Source: Physcomitrium patens (lineage: Eukaryota > Streptophyta > Bryopsida > Funariales > Funariaceae). From it: a stretch of DNA of 64,000 bases. The DNA is taken from the NCBI RefSeq assembly GCF_000002425.4, contig NC_037254.1, positions 17,208,001 through 17,272,000 of the forward strand, written 5' to 3'. Positions 1-10,599 of this stretch are shown one piece after another. The translations under genes and the position numbers were made by a program. The notes beneath the pieces were generated by a model. The model was given only the letters and a program-made list of their open reading frames with translations. It did no database searches and was not told the origin of the DNA. Each line of letters starts with the position of its first letter. The stretch's first letter is position 1.

Positions 1-360
1 AATAAAAATAAAGCAGTATATATATTATTATTTTTTTTATTTTTTCTCATTTTCTTAAAATTTTATTTATTAACTTTGATAATTTGAAGTTTATAACTTG
101 TGTTAAGCTCATTGAGCTAAAATTTACTTAGATTGAATTAATAATAAATAAATTATAAGTATTTTAATAAAAAAATATTTGAATTTGAAATTAGAGGTAA
201 AAATTGGATGCATCTAGGTATAAGAAAGAAATTAATCTAAAATTTGTACTCAACTTTTGAGCTATCTTTTTTTATATTTGAATTCACTTTGCCAATATTG
301 TACTTCTTACAATCCATTTGTAATCAAAGATTTTGTATTTTTTTAAGTTTATTTTCTTAA
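1..360. repeat. 3' part of a family-E LTR (E2), cut by the window edge
   Basis: This AT-rich stretch aligns by eye with 27600-27915, the right end of repeat E1. Shared blocks include the run around 'ttgaatttgaaatta' and the run around 'caatattgtacttcttacaa'. It ends near 'ttcttaaca', matching the E1 end 'ttcttgaca'. No coding potential is visible. The exact right limit is uncertain by 10-20 bases. Confidence 0.55.
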
Positions 361-379
361 CAATATTAATAAGGATCTA

Positions 380-964
380 GGATATAATAGGGTATGGAAA
401 AAAAATTGTATTATTGATTCATAAAATTAGGTAATTAGAGCTATTTTTGGGAATTTTTTAGAAGTTTTTAGAATAAAAGTCATGTTAGTGGTCCATATAG
501 GGCTCACCATAGAACATCCTAAAAGAACTAAAGGCAGTTATTTAGGTAGGATTTACCTCTAGAACCTTCTAAAAAGATATTTTAAAGATAGGATCTATCT
601 CCAAAATCTTCTAAAAAGATAGTTATCTAGATAGGATCTATCATTAGAGATATTTTAGAAAGTTTTAAGATGGTTGGATAAAGTATAAATAAGACTAACT
701 AAGGCTACATGAGGCATTCAGTTAGGTATGACTTTGATCCTTTTATTTCAATAAAATTTGGTTTATATTTTTTATTTTGTTTTATTTTATTTTATTTTAT
801 TTTTTATTTTTTATTTTTTATTTTTCTATTTTGCCTTTTATATTCTATTTTGTTTAATTCTATATAGTTTTTTTTAGTCTATTTTGTCTTACTTTGTGAT
901 GGAATTTATGTTATTGTAAATTGAAAGGATTTTTAGATCTTTAAAATAATTCAATTCTATTTCA
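380..964 (+). repeat. 5' LTR of F1
   Basis: This LTR is recognised because its reverse complement aligns along most of 59602-60095. Shared blocks include several 'ccttctaaaa'-type repeats and the polyadenylation-like 'tttcaataaa' at about 747. A low-complexity TTTTATTT tract lies at 770-830. The right end is placed at 'tttca' (964), just before a PBS-like sequence. The left end (about 380) is approximate. Confidence 0.6.
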
Positions 965-965
965 T

Positions 966-980
966 TGATATCAAAGCAAG
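966..980 (+). other. Primer-binding site of F1, initiator-Met type
   Basis: The sequence 'tgatatcaaagcaag' directly follows the LTR. It is a decayed form of the TGGTATCAGAGC site complementary to plant initiator tRNA-Met, the usual primer of many plant LTR elements. It supports the LTR end and the + orientation. Confidence 0.6.
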
Positions 981-1039
981 TATTAGTTTATTCTTTGGTA
1001 GTGTATTGATAGCCATTATTTAGTCAGAAGTCAATTATT

Positions 1040-2070
1040 ATGGTTACACCAGTTACTATTTTAAAGCTACTATGAGCTAATTTTAAGAAGCCAATTGAAA
1101 AGATAGAAGGCATTATAATAACAAAGTTTGATAAGGAAATTACAACATGAGATATGGCAGAACCATCTTGAATAGAGGTTCAAGTGTAACACCTCATAGA
1201 CCTAATAGTTATCTTACAAGGATAAATAAAAGCTTCTAGAGTAAGAGAGTTGATACCTATTAGGTTGAAATTAAGCAAGATCAGAACATATTCTAAAACT
1301 TGAAGATAAGAAGATGTATGCTAATAGCTCTTTGGCATACAACAATATCTCCAACTATCTGGGGTAAGTACCACTCAAGGATTTATATATGTAGTTAGCT
1401 ATTTGAAAGGTGTAGGAGCCATTTGGTGGCGACATTAAGCTCAAAACTATAGAACTTAATAAGGTTTTTGTAATTAAAAAGAATTTGAGAGTGAACTTAG
1501 GAATCAATTTTGGCCCATCAATGCAATGAAGTTAACATGCAATCAATTGGCTTATCTTATACAATCCAAATCACTACAAAAACTTTGTCTTCTGATTCAA
1601 GTCACTATATTTTCAAATTGACAATGTTTGAAAGGCGGAGATGTTGGATTGGTTTGGACAAGGATCAAAACCTGTAGTTTAGTGAGAGGTGGAATTAACA
1701 GATTTACAAATATTTGAGGAGGCAGTTAGGATTGCAGAGAAGGTCAATGCTATAGATTTTAGAAATTATAGAGCATAATCTAAAGAGTATAATCCTATGC
1801 TACTATTCAATACTATGCTACAATACCTAATATTAATGGAAATTGATGCCTTACAAAGACCATTGACACTACAAAGATGATAAATATTTACACAAAAGAA
1901 ATTTTATTATTACTAACAAGAATCATGCTATTACATCAAAGATTGTTTGGAGTATCAAAATTCAGGTACCAACAAATCAAGGTAGATTTACAATCTCAAG
2001 GCTCACTAAGATGATAAAAAAGTGAAGTAGGAAAATGAGACTCTCTTATAAAAGTACCAAAGGTGAATAC
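1040..2070 (+). pseudogene. F1 gag remnant
   Basis: No long frame remains, but the DNA aligns with 60105-61010 in F2, which carries a clear CCHC knuckle. Shared blocks include 'aacaaagtttgataaggaaatta' here versus the similar F2 text, and 'agctatttgaaaggtgtagg'. An ATG at 1040 may be the original start. The knuckle region near 1890-1950 is badly decayed here. The region ends at 2070, where C is inserted. Function is inferred only from the F2 alignment: Gag packages element RNA in cytoplasmic particles. Confidence 0.5.
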
Positions 2071-2602
2071 TATCAAAGACATGAAACTCAAAGAAAGAAA
2101 TACTTTCTTATGTCACTCAAAAGAACTAGAAAATCACTCAAAGATGGTATTATATTAAATTAAAATAATTATTATCAAAAATAAGAAAATTAAAAAGTTT
2201 TAAAATAAGACTAAAGACTAAAAAGACATTGACAAGAGTGAAGAAGGCTTCAGTCTTACCTCCATATATACTCTTAATTAGAGGCTACATAGCAATGTCC
2301 TATAGGACCTCCAAAATATGTTGACTTTAGAAGACACGTATCTTAACTTACAAAGCAAGTTTTTTATATGTGCACAACATAATTAACTTATTTTACAAGC
2401 TATTAACTTGTCGTTAATTTATTGACTAAGTTTCTAACTTATTAATCAACTATAAATATATGTAAAGTTAAAGTAGTGTCTATAAAGCTATTAGGAAGTT
2501 TTTCTAGAAGGTAATATAAAATTAATCTATTTTTATCTATTTTTATCTATTTCTACTTAATTATATAGGTATTCATTAGAATACATATGTATATCTATAA
2601 CA
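2071..2602 (-). repeat. 3' LTR of C
   Basis: This is the reverse complement of the D LTR family (34760-35319). Shared text includes 'gactttgtaggacac'-type sequence and 'tcactcttgtc'. The outer end 'tatcaaagac' corresponds to the D terminus 'tgtcaaggac' after mutation. The inner end is 'ataaca' at 2602, followed by a pyrimidine tract that is the polypurine tract on the minus strand. Confidence 0.8.
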
Positions 2603-2615
2603 CTACCCCTCTTTT
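2603..2615 (-). other. Polypurine tract of C
   Basis: On the minus strand this reads as a purine run containing GAGGGGTAG, ending directly at the 3' LTR. D has AGAAGGAGGGATAA in the equivalent place. Such tracts prime plus-strand DNA synthesis. Confidence 0.6.
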
Positions 2616-2884
2616 TAAATATGAGTTCTATAAGGAGCAATCATCATGTATTGATGAAATCTAAGATATAACAGATTGTATTTGCCACATATTCTAATCT
2701 TTGTTCTCTTTGAAGATGGATGATAGGTTTTTTTAGTCATTGTTAATATTCTATACCAAGATAGAAAGACCACCATTTTATTTGATTGTTTTTGAAGTCT
2801 TTGTAACTTCCTTGGATTTTTTTTTTTTTTTTTTTTTGTAAAGATTTACTATTCTTCATCTTAATTTCAATGGATGTTGTCAAT

Positions 2885-3641
2885 AAAAAGCTTCAACTTT
2901 CTTAGCTATATTTATAAGATTCTTTGCTTGTTTCCATGTGCATTCATTAATATCATATTTGTACCAATGTCCAAGATATTTCAATCTATTTTAATGCTAC
3001 TTTAAATCTAAGACTTCTTTTATCTCAAACTCTTGATTATTATCCACTTCTATAAGAGGAAGTGACATTTGTCTTCTTCTTGAGATATTCACTATCTTAT
3101 ATGCCTCACAAAAAGACACATGAAGTATGGGATGGATCTTTAAAAGCTACAATAGATATAATTGATAAGCAACAAGATTGATTTATTTATAAATAGAAAA
3201 AGGTACAAACCTATGATAGTCCAACTTGTCATAAGGACAAATATTCTTGATATTGTAATAAAGTAACTATACCTTGTCACCCATATTAAATTATAGTTGT
3301 TCCTTTTGATAGGCATCTACATTAATCTTTTTGTCATTCTTGAGCTTCTTTTAACTATGCCTTTATTTTGGCATGTAGCTCTAATGAATAATTTGTCAAA
3401 TCTTCTAGCACAAGATTATCCACTTTTGAAAAGTTAAAAGTATCAAATCATGGATGATAACCATAATTGACAAAAAAGATATTTATTGATTGAAAGAATA
3501 TACCAAATTACTATATATAAATTTTATTAATAGTAAAAAAGTTTTTCAATCATCCTAATGATAATTGATGGTATATCTCAAGTATTGCTCCAAAACTTGA
3601 TTCATTTGTTTTATTTGTCCATTAGTTTGAAGATAAAAAGT
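2885..3641 (-). pseudogene. C integrase C-terminal part and chromodomain remnant
   Basis: Translated on the minus strand, 2885-3095 gives decayed peptides such as EVDNNQEFEI, KYLGHWYKYD and AKKVEAF. They match the D chromodomain (EVDNNEEFEV, YLVHWHGYG, AKAVEAF) position by position. The rest, up to 3641, aligns with the integrase end of D, including the region of the final catalytic Glu. The gene is split by B at 3641/22366, with flanks AAAGT and AAAGC. Several stops are present. A chromodomain normally directs integration to modified chromatin. Confidence 0.65.
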
Positions 3642-4222
3642 TGTTGTTCTTATTGTATTCAAGCTTCAGTAGACCAAAGCAATTGAACTAATAAAGGTGG
3701 GTTCGAACACGAAAAAAGACTGGTTATATGAATTGGGTCTATTAGTGTCACAATTGATTGTACTCTGGCTATCTAAAATCAAGTATCAAACTACAAAACA
3801 CCGAGGCTCACTACTTCCATCTTAATTCAACCCATAATCCATTCTATGATTATCAATTCAACAATACTTCTCTCAATCACAATTGTTCATAAGCAAATAA
3901 TAAAGAAAATAAAGAGGTAGCACCAAGCTTATCCCTGCTTACGACTCTCAGTCTGGCTCTCAACTTACGATTCTCACAGTCTAGCTCTCGGCTTACGACT
4001 CTCACAGTCTTGCTTTCAGCTTACTTTCTTCAATCTATTTATCCTACTAAAGATGATTTATCAGCGAGTGGATTCCAAAGGTTATGACCCTTTGAATTCT
4101 TAACCATTTATTCCACTAACAATCTACTATTACCAACTAAACTGCTTAATCATCAATCTAATTTTTAAGGTTGTCAATAACCAACCAGTAACTTATCACA
4201 AAGTTTATTTATTTATTCTACA
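3642..4222 (-). repeat. 3' LTR of B (581 bp)
   Basis: The outer end is 'tgttgttctt' and the inner end '...ttctaca'. It matches the 5' LTR of B at 21837-22365. It is about 50 bp longer because a block of repeated 'ctcggcttacgactctcacagt' type units at about 3945-4025 is expanded relative to the other LTR. LTRs hold the promoter and polyadenylation signals of the element. Confidence 0.85.
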
Positions 4223-4236
4223 TAGTCCCACTCCTA
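4223..4236 (-). other. Polypurine tract of B
   Basis: The + strand 'tagtcccactcct' reads AGGAGTGGGACTA on the minus strand, ending at the LTR. It is nearly identical to the tract of A (GGGAGTGGGGCTA), G and J. Confidence 0.75.
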
Positions 4237-4239
4237 ATT

Positions 4240-4700
4240 GTACAACGTCCTTACAAACATTATTTAGCCTTAACTTATAAAGATGTAGCAGTGTTGGCTT
4301 CTTCAGTCAATAGCATTGGCTTACCATCTTTTGAATTGGTGGCCTTCTCTTCTTTACATCTTCGTCATCTGCCTCAATGTTTGAGAGTCCTCCCTCCAAA
4401 CGCGCCATCGGATCTTCATTCAATAAACCCAATTCCCGTACTTGAGACTCACGTTGGACAATTTGGTTGTCACGCTCCTCCAACATCTTCTACCATTCTT
4501 TTGTCGAATTTAAAGGTATCTCCGAAGATGTTATCGCTGAAACTGGCATATTGGTCCGCACTAAATTATTGGCCTCCTTTGCTAATGCGGCTAGTTTAGT
4601 TTGCAACATCGTAAGCTCTACCTACAGCCGTTCTTGCCATTCCTTTCAATCGGTCTCCATCTTTACTGTCTCAGATATTATATTCGCCATCTTCTCCTTA
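4240..4700 (-). pseudogene. B post-pol coiled-coil ORF remnant
   Basis: Minus-strand translation gives charged, heptad-like peptides (for example ERDNQIVQRESQVRELGLLN and TKLAALAKEANNLVR), with an ATG near 4690. It occupies the same place as the 564-codon post-pol ORF of A and looks like its C-terminal coiled coil. In-frame stops are present. Longer + strand frames over the same bases are antisense shadows. No membrane segment is seen, so it is not an obvious envelope protein. Confidence 0.5.
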
Positions 4701-4849
4701 ACCACAAAAGAAAACACGATGCTTGTCAAGAGTCCCCTTCTTACTTCTTACTATGGTCCAATCAATTAGGTCAACTCCCCCTCTTGTAACAGAAAATCCG
4801 TCTTGGGTTTATGTATAGTAAAGTCTAAGCCAATTACTATTGATCCGTG

Positions 4850-7800
4850 TTATAAATTTAGTACCCATAAAATCTTCTAATTATACTGTACCATTTGAAA
4901 ATCCTTTAATAACTCGATATAGTCGATGCCATCGAACTTGAAATTTTCTTGGAATTTTTTTAAATCGACTATCATAAAGAAGTACCAAATCATTTGGTAT
5001 AAAAGCCTTTGGTCTAAGCTTACTATCATAATAAGTCTTCCTTCATTTTTGTGTCGTTTTTATTATCATTAATGCATTGGTACTAGTTTCATCCAATTTT
5101 TTTAATTCTTCTAAATGGTGCCGTAATGAAACCTGATCTCCCAATCTATTATCGATAGCAATTCCTAAACTTTGGACTTGCAATTCAATAAGTAATATTG
5201 TTTCTTATCCATAAACCAATCGGAAAGGGGTAACATTGGTAGTAACTTTATATACAGTATGGTATGCCCATAAAGCTACGAATAACTTAGTATCCCAATC
5301 TGTTTCTGCTTCTAAAATTATTTTTGTTAAGATTTTACATAAAATTCTATTAGTCTTTTTTGTTTGTCTATTAGCTCTAGGGTGATACAATGTACTCTTC
5401 TGATATTTTATTTCATATTTAGCCCTGAGTGCTTTGATTGTGCTATTTATAAAATGAGTTTCTTGATCACTAACCAATTCTTGTGGAAAACCAAACCGTG
5501 TAATAATATTTTCATACAAAAAAGTTGCTACTATACTTGTACTATCGGTTTTCATAGCTACTGCTTCAGCCCATTTTGTTACGTAATCTGTTGCTATCAA
5601 TATATACTATTTTTATCTTTTTCTTGAGGCTGATACAATTGGTCCTACAAAATCAATTTCCCATTTTTTAAAAGGTGCTTGAGTCACAATTGGTACCAAT
5701 GGCATTGCTGAAGTTCCAATAGGTCGACTCGTTCTCTGACATGGATCACAATGACGGACGAATTAGTGGGCATCTACAAATATTATTGGCCACCAATAAC
5801 CAGCCTGTAAAGCTTTACGAGCCATGCTGTCTCCCATAAAATGTCCACTACAATTGTCCAAGTGGCAGCCTTCTAATATAGTACGCACTTCAGTTTGATA
5901 AATACAGTGTCGCAAAATTCCATCCTTGTCTTATTTATATAAATCTTCACCAATCATCGTATAAGGTGCACATTTTAATATTAAGTGTCGTTTAAGCTTT
6001 TCATTGAAATTGGGTGGAAAGGTTTGAAATATCAAGTATTGAATTATTTTACTATACTCTGGAGTAATTACATCTACCACAAATAGTTCTACATCAAATA
6101 GTGCATCGTTAATGGATTCATTATCCAATATATTGGATAATCAAGATAAATGCTCCGCATTGGAATGTGATTTCCCTGGTCTTATCTGAATAGTAAAGTC
6201 AAATTCTTACAAGATTAGAATCCATCGTGCAATACGACCACTCAATTATGGCTTATTAATTATATATTTTAAAGCATCATGGTTGACATAGAAAACAAAT
6301 TTATAACCAAGAAGATAATGTCAAAACTTTTGTACGGAATAAATCATTCTCAATGCTTCTCTTTTGGTTGTTGTATAATTTCTTTCAGCTGCTATCAATT
6401 GACGACTTGCATAATAAATAGGGTGATCAAAATTCCGATCATCTTTCTAGCTTAGCACACAACTAATGGTGACATTAGATGCATCTACATAAACTTGGAA
6501 TGGTTTTGTCTAACAAAGTGCTATCAATATTGGTACTAAAACTAATTTTTATTTTAATGTTTTGAATGTAATTGTACATTCTTTTGTCCAAAATAGAATG
6601 GTCCCATCGGTTGGTGGTTTCTTCTAGAGATTTATCAAAGAAAGGCATATAACTACAAATAGATAGATAAAGCACTAATAATAACTGACATGGCCAACAA
6701 ATATTCGAACACCCGTAATAATGTCTGGTTGCTTTAATTCTACTATAATCTTTATTTTATCTAGATCTGTAGTAATGTTTGCCATCAAAACTATATGATC
6801 CAACAATTTACTAGAAGGCACACCAAATTGATATTTTTTTGAATTTAAAGAAATTTCTTATTTGGTACATTGTTTCAAACATTGACCTAGACATTCTAAA
6901 TGCTTGGCTCTCGTACTAAATGTACAGAAATCATCTAGAAATATTTCCATTGAAATTCGTAGATAATCTTGGAATGCTTACGTCATTACCCTTTGAAATG
7001 TAGCTGGTGCATTACAAAGCCCAAACGGCATAACCTCATAGGCAAAGGTCCCCCAATCCATAGTAAAAGTAGTTTTTAACTAGTCTTCTTTTGCAATCTT
7101 AATTTGATTATAACCAAAGAATCCATCAAGAAATGAATAACATTCATGTCCAACAACAGCATCGAATATATTATTTGTGAATGGTAAAGGAAAATAATCC
7201 TTCTTAGTAGCCGCATTTAATTTTCAAAAATCTTCACAAATGTAAACTTTTCCATTCTTTTTCGGTGCCATAACAATCGATGAAATCCATTCATTGAAAG
7301 GAATTGGATAGATAAATCCAACCTCTGAGAGTTTATTTAGTTCTTCTTTTACCATAAGTGAGTATTTTAGATTAAATTAATGTTAACTTTGGCGTATTGG
7401 TGTAGAGTTCTCTTCCAATATAATTCGATGCTCACAAACTTCAGTTGGAATTCTTTTCAAATCTGCATATGACCATGCGAAAGCAGTTTTATGCATGAAA
7501 AAGTAATCCATCCAAATTTCTTTCTCCTTGCTTTTTATACCGTCATAAATCTGAATGATTTGGAAAGCCTCCTCTATATCTAAATTAATTGATTGACATC
7601 ATGGAATTTCAGGTGTCTTTGGAATAATGTTCTACTCAATTCTAGAATCTTTCATAAAATCTGATACATTAGAACTTTTTAACTCCAGTTCCATTGTTCT
7701 AATATGATAAACATCTTTTCTATTCATCCAATATGCAATCATATGATCAGAATTGTCAATAACATATGGAAGAACTAAGTACTCTCCTAGTCCCCTATAC

Positions 7801-8462
7801 TAGTAGTTCATTCTAGTGTGCTCGACAACTTACCTTGTATTAGCATAAACTGGATCAAGTATATCAATTTCTTCTTCTGTAGACTCATCTTCACAATGCG
7901 ACGTGAATTCTAAACTAGCAACTTGAGTTTCTCCGTGATATTGGACAGGATACATTTGAATCATAATTTTATCATTACCTTTCTCAATTGTCAATGTACC
8001 ACGGCCCTAGTCATTTCGAGCTTTAGCTTGATACAACCACGGTCGTCTCAATAAAATTAGATATGATAATATAGAACTTTGCAATCAAAAAACAATATAA
8101 TCAATTTTATAGGTAATCTCCATAATTACTATATCAATACTTTGTAAAATATCCATAGGTTTAACTCGACTAGAGTCAGCCATTCTCAAAACTACTATAG
8201 TAGGTAATAAGTGATCCAAATCCAACTCCTCTATTGTAGCAACATTCATAAGATTTACACTAGATCCTCCATCTACTTGCACTCTCAATAATAACACTCC
8301 ATCAATTGAGACATCAATCATAGGTGCATCCGGATCGGGATTCAAACTTACTTCTCAGATTTTTTTATTTTGAGATCTGCGACAAATTAATGAGGAATTC
8401 AAGATAGTTTGGTACTCAGGTGCTACTGTCAATAGTTGCTTCATAGAGATCGTGGACTATAT
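4850..8462 (-). pseudogene. B pol remnant: protease, RT, RNase H, integrase
   Basis: On the minus strand the order is protease (8085-8345, with VQVDGGSSVNLMN, the D-G-G active site), RT (about 6900-7400), RNase H (about 6240-6600), integrase zinc finger (about 5750-5950) and integrase core (5205-5640). The core keeps DYVTKWAEAVAMKTDS, then a D-x-E-T-H-F-I-N stretch, then PRANRQTKKTNRILCK with the catalytic-Glu region altered. The C-terminal domain runs to about 4850. Stops and small frame breaks are common. This copy retains the integrase segment that A has lost. Confidence 0.75.
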
Positions 8463-8467
8463 GGTGC

Positions 8468-9166
8468 TGTAGAATAAGTAGTTATTTGCTGAATTGTAGA
8501 TACTTAGTTTATAGTGTAAACAGGGATAAATGACTGTTGAAAAGGTAGTTCAGTAGGTAAAATGGATGAATAGTTAGGAAAAGCTGTTTTCATTAGAGAT
8601 GTAGCAGTTGGTATCTCGTGGTAGCATAAGGAGGATGGGAGAGAGGAAGTAGGGGCCAGACTGTGATAGTATGAGCCAGGGTAAGCTTGGTGCTATCTCT
8701 TTTTTTTTGTTTGTTATTTTCTTTGAATAAGAAGATTAAGAGTTTCTGAATATTGTGAAAGTGAATTATGGAATGGAAGTATGATTGTTATTAAATGAGA
8801 AGAAGAAAGATTGAATACTGAAATCTGATTGTAGTTCAATAGAGAGAATGAGTTTGTGTTTGTGTGAAACACTATAATGTGAAGGCAGTTAATGGTGAAG
8901 AACTCCAGAGTTTGGATTATAGTATGATTATGTCCTGTCATTTAGGATAGTGTGGGATTACTTGTTGTTGTTATCAGTGATGGTGGAGTATTATTAGGAA
9001 GTAGAAAACATTGTAGTGTTTCTTGGGTGTTTTAAGTAGTGTGGAATACAGTTAATTGTGTGATCCTAACGTGTAAGCTCATGTGGTATTCTTTCCCTGT
9101 GTTCGAATCCCCCTATACAGGTTTACTCTGATTAGATTATTTAGAGTAAGTATTACGATAATCACA
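8468..9166 (+). repeat. 5' LTR of A (699 bp)
   Basis: It begins TGTAGAATAAG and ends ACGATAATCACA, directly before the PBS. It pairs with 18696-19394. Near its 3' end it carries the shared tRNA-like block described separately. A 75-codon frame on the minus strand occurs in both LTRs simply because they are duplicates. Confidence 0.95.
9061..9120 (+). promoter_or_regulatory. tRNA-like A-box/B-box block in the LTR U5 region
   Basis: AAGCTCATGTGG (9075-9086) resembles the RNA polymerase III A box (TRGYNNARNNGG). TGTTCGAATCC (9100-9110) matches the B box GGTTCGANTCC at 10 of 11 positions. The gap between them is only 13 bases, far shorter than in a tRNA. Equivalent blocks occur in the A 3' LTR (about 19289-19348), P (about 42632-42702), G (about 29181-29250, minus), J (about 58669-58735, minus) and B (about 3697-3765, minus). 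Whether it promotes transcription is unknown; it could also be a fossil of tRNA sequence or a packaging or priming signal. Confidence 0.4.
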
Positions 9167-9169
9167 TTT

Positions 9170-9186
9170 TGGCGCCGCTGTTGGGA
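9170..9186 (+). other. PBS of A, tRNA-Asp type
   Basis: TGGCGCCGCTGTTGGGA follows the LTR by three bases. The plant tRNA-Asp(GTC) 3' end predicts TGGCGCCGTTGCCGGGGA, and this site matches it apart from transitions and one lost base. The P right-arm copy is closer to the expected sequence (16 of 18). A tRNA-Asp primer is typical of Athila-like elements. Confidence 0.8.
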
Positions 9187-10599
9187 AAATTGATAATAGC
9201 ATGGAGTGTTAGGTATTAACTGTCGGTTGAAGTAGATGGGAAATAGGTAGCAGTCGCAGAAGAATATAATGAAAGAGTATGGTTATTAAGAATGAGAACT
9301 TAACAGTAAAGAAAATACGGCAGTCAAGAGAAAGAATAGAGAGATCGCAAGCAAGAAATTTGTTGCGAAACGAGCAACAAAGAAAGTTAAAAAGGAATCA
9401 TAGACAAAGCTAGATTAAGCCATGGTTGCATGCCTGTCGTCATATTCGAGCATACCCAGAAGCTAATCGACATCTAATATTTCAGAAGTATATACCGTTA
9501 GATAAATTACCAAGAGCACTTGCAGAAAATTTGATCAATAGGCCAGGGTTCCTTCTGAGACCGTTAACTCAGAGTGGGGGAATCACAGAAGAGTTGGGTA
9601 CTCCATTGGGTACGTTCTCAATAGCGAAAACTGCCGATTCCATCAAAATTGGTTCCATAGAGTGGCATAAATTATTGGTCAATAAGGGCCAATTCAGTGT
9701 GTTTTAAAATCCGTCATTCTCACCTCCTATTCAACCAATAAACTTATTCAAGGATAATAATAGCAAATTGAGTAGGGTGGAAAGTTTGAAAAATATATTT
9801 GGGAGAGACGCAGACTATATTAACAAACGATTAAGTGTCACGTTGTCAAATTCAATGACGACGGGAGGTCCTGCGGTTCCCATAGCAGTACAAATGGGTA
9901 CTGTGAGTGATCGCACAACTAGCGTGGTTCCATTACCTACCTTTAGGGGCTTTCCGGGTGCAGATCCAGATCAACATTTGTCGCAGTTTTTGACAGCATG
10001 TGTCCCCAATAATGGGAGAACCGAGGATATTTGGTTACGATGGTTGCCAGCAATCTTAAAGGATACGGCGTTTGAATGGTATAACCGTCAACCAGTTGGT
10101 CAATTTTCGAACTAGGAAGCATTGAAGAATGCATTTTTGACCCGTTTTCGACCAATTGGTTTTAAAGATCATCTTCGAAGAAGGTTAATGAACAGCAAAA
10201 TGATCCTCCGAGAGGCGGTGGAATCGTACTATGGTCGAGTGGCTGATATACTTAGTAAGTGGCAGAACCACCAAATGCTAGAGGCATTTATATTATCTAT
10301 ATTAATAAATGGTTTGCATCCACCAGAGCTAAAAATGTTTGTGAAAGAAGCTCAACCAGTTATGATATCTGCATCCCTTAATAGAGCCAAGGTTTGGGAG
10401 GAATGCCATTATGATCAGTTTTTAACTGCGAGTGCCACGATGATACCAGTTCAAAGCAATTATCAATATCCGGCTTTGAACTGATCAGTGGGTAGTTATC
10501 CACAGATGATCGAAACAGTGCCCCATTCAAGTGCCAATACTTAGGGGCCAGTTAATGTTACCCCATTGCAAGCTTTACCACCGCAAGTCACAACAGCGT

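Noticed and set aside
4291-4789. Three overlapping + strand frames of 62-102 codons
   Set aside because: They lie antisense to the B post-pol coiled-coil remnant and have no domain of their own.
8714-8941. 75-codon minus-strand frame, also at 18942-19169
   Set aside because: It sits in both LTRs of A only because LTRs are duplicates, and it is antisense to the element.
9075-9110. A true tRNA gene in the LTR
   Set aside because: The gap between A-box-like and B-box-like words is about 13 bases and no acceptor or anticodon stem can be drawn.
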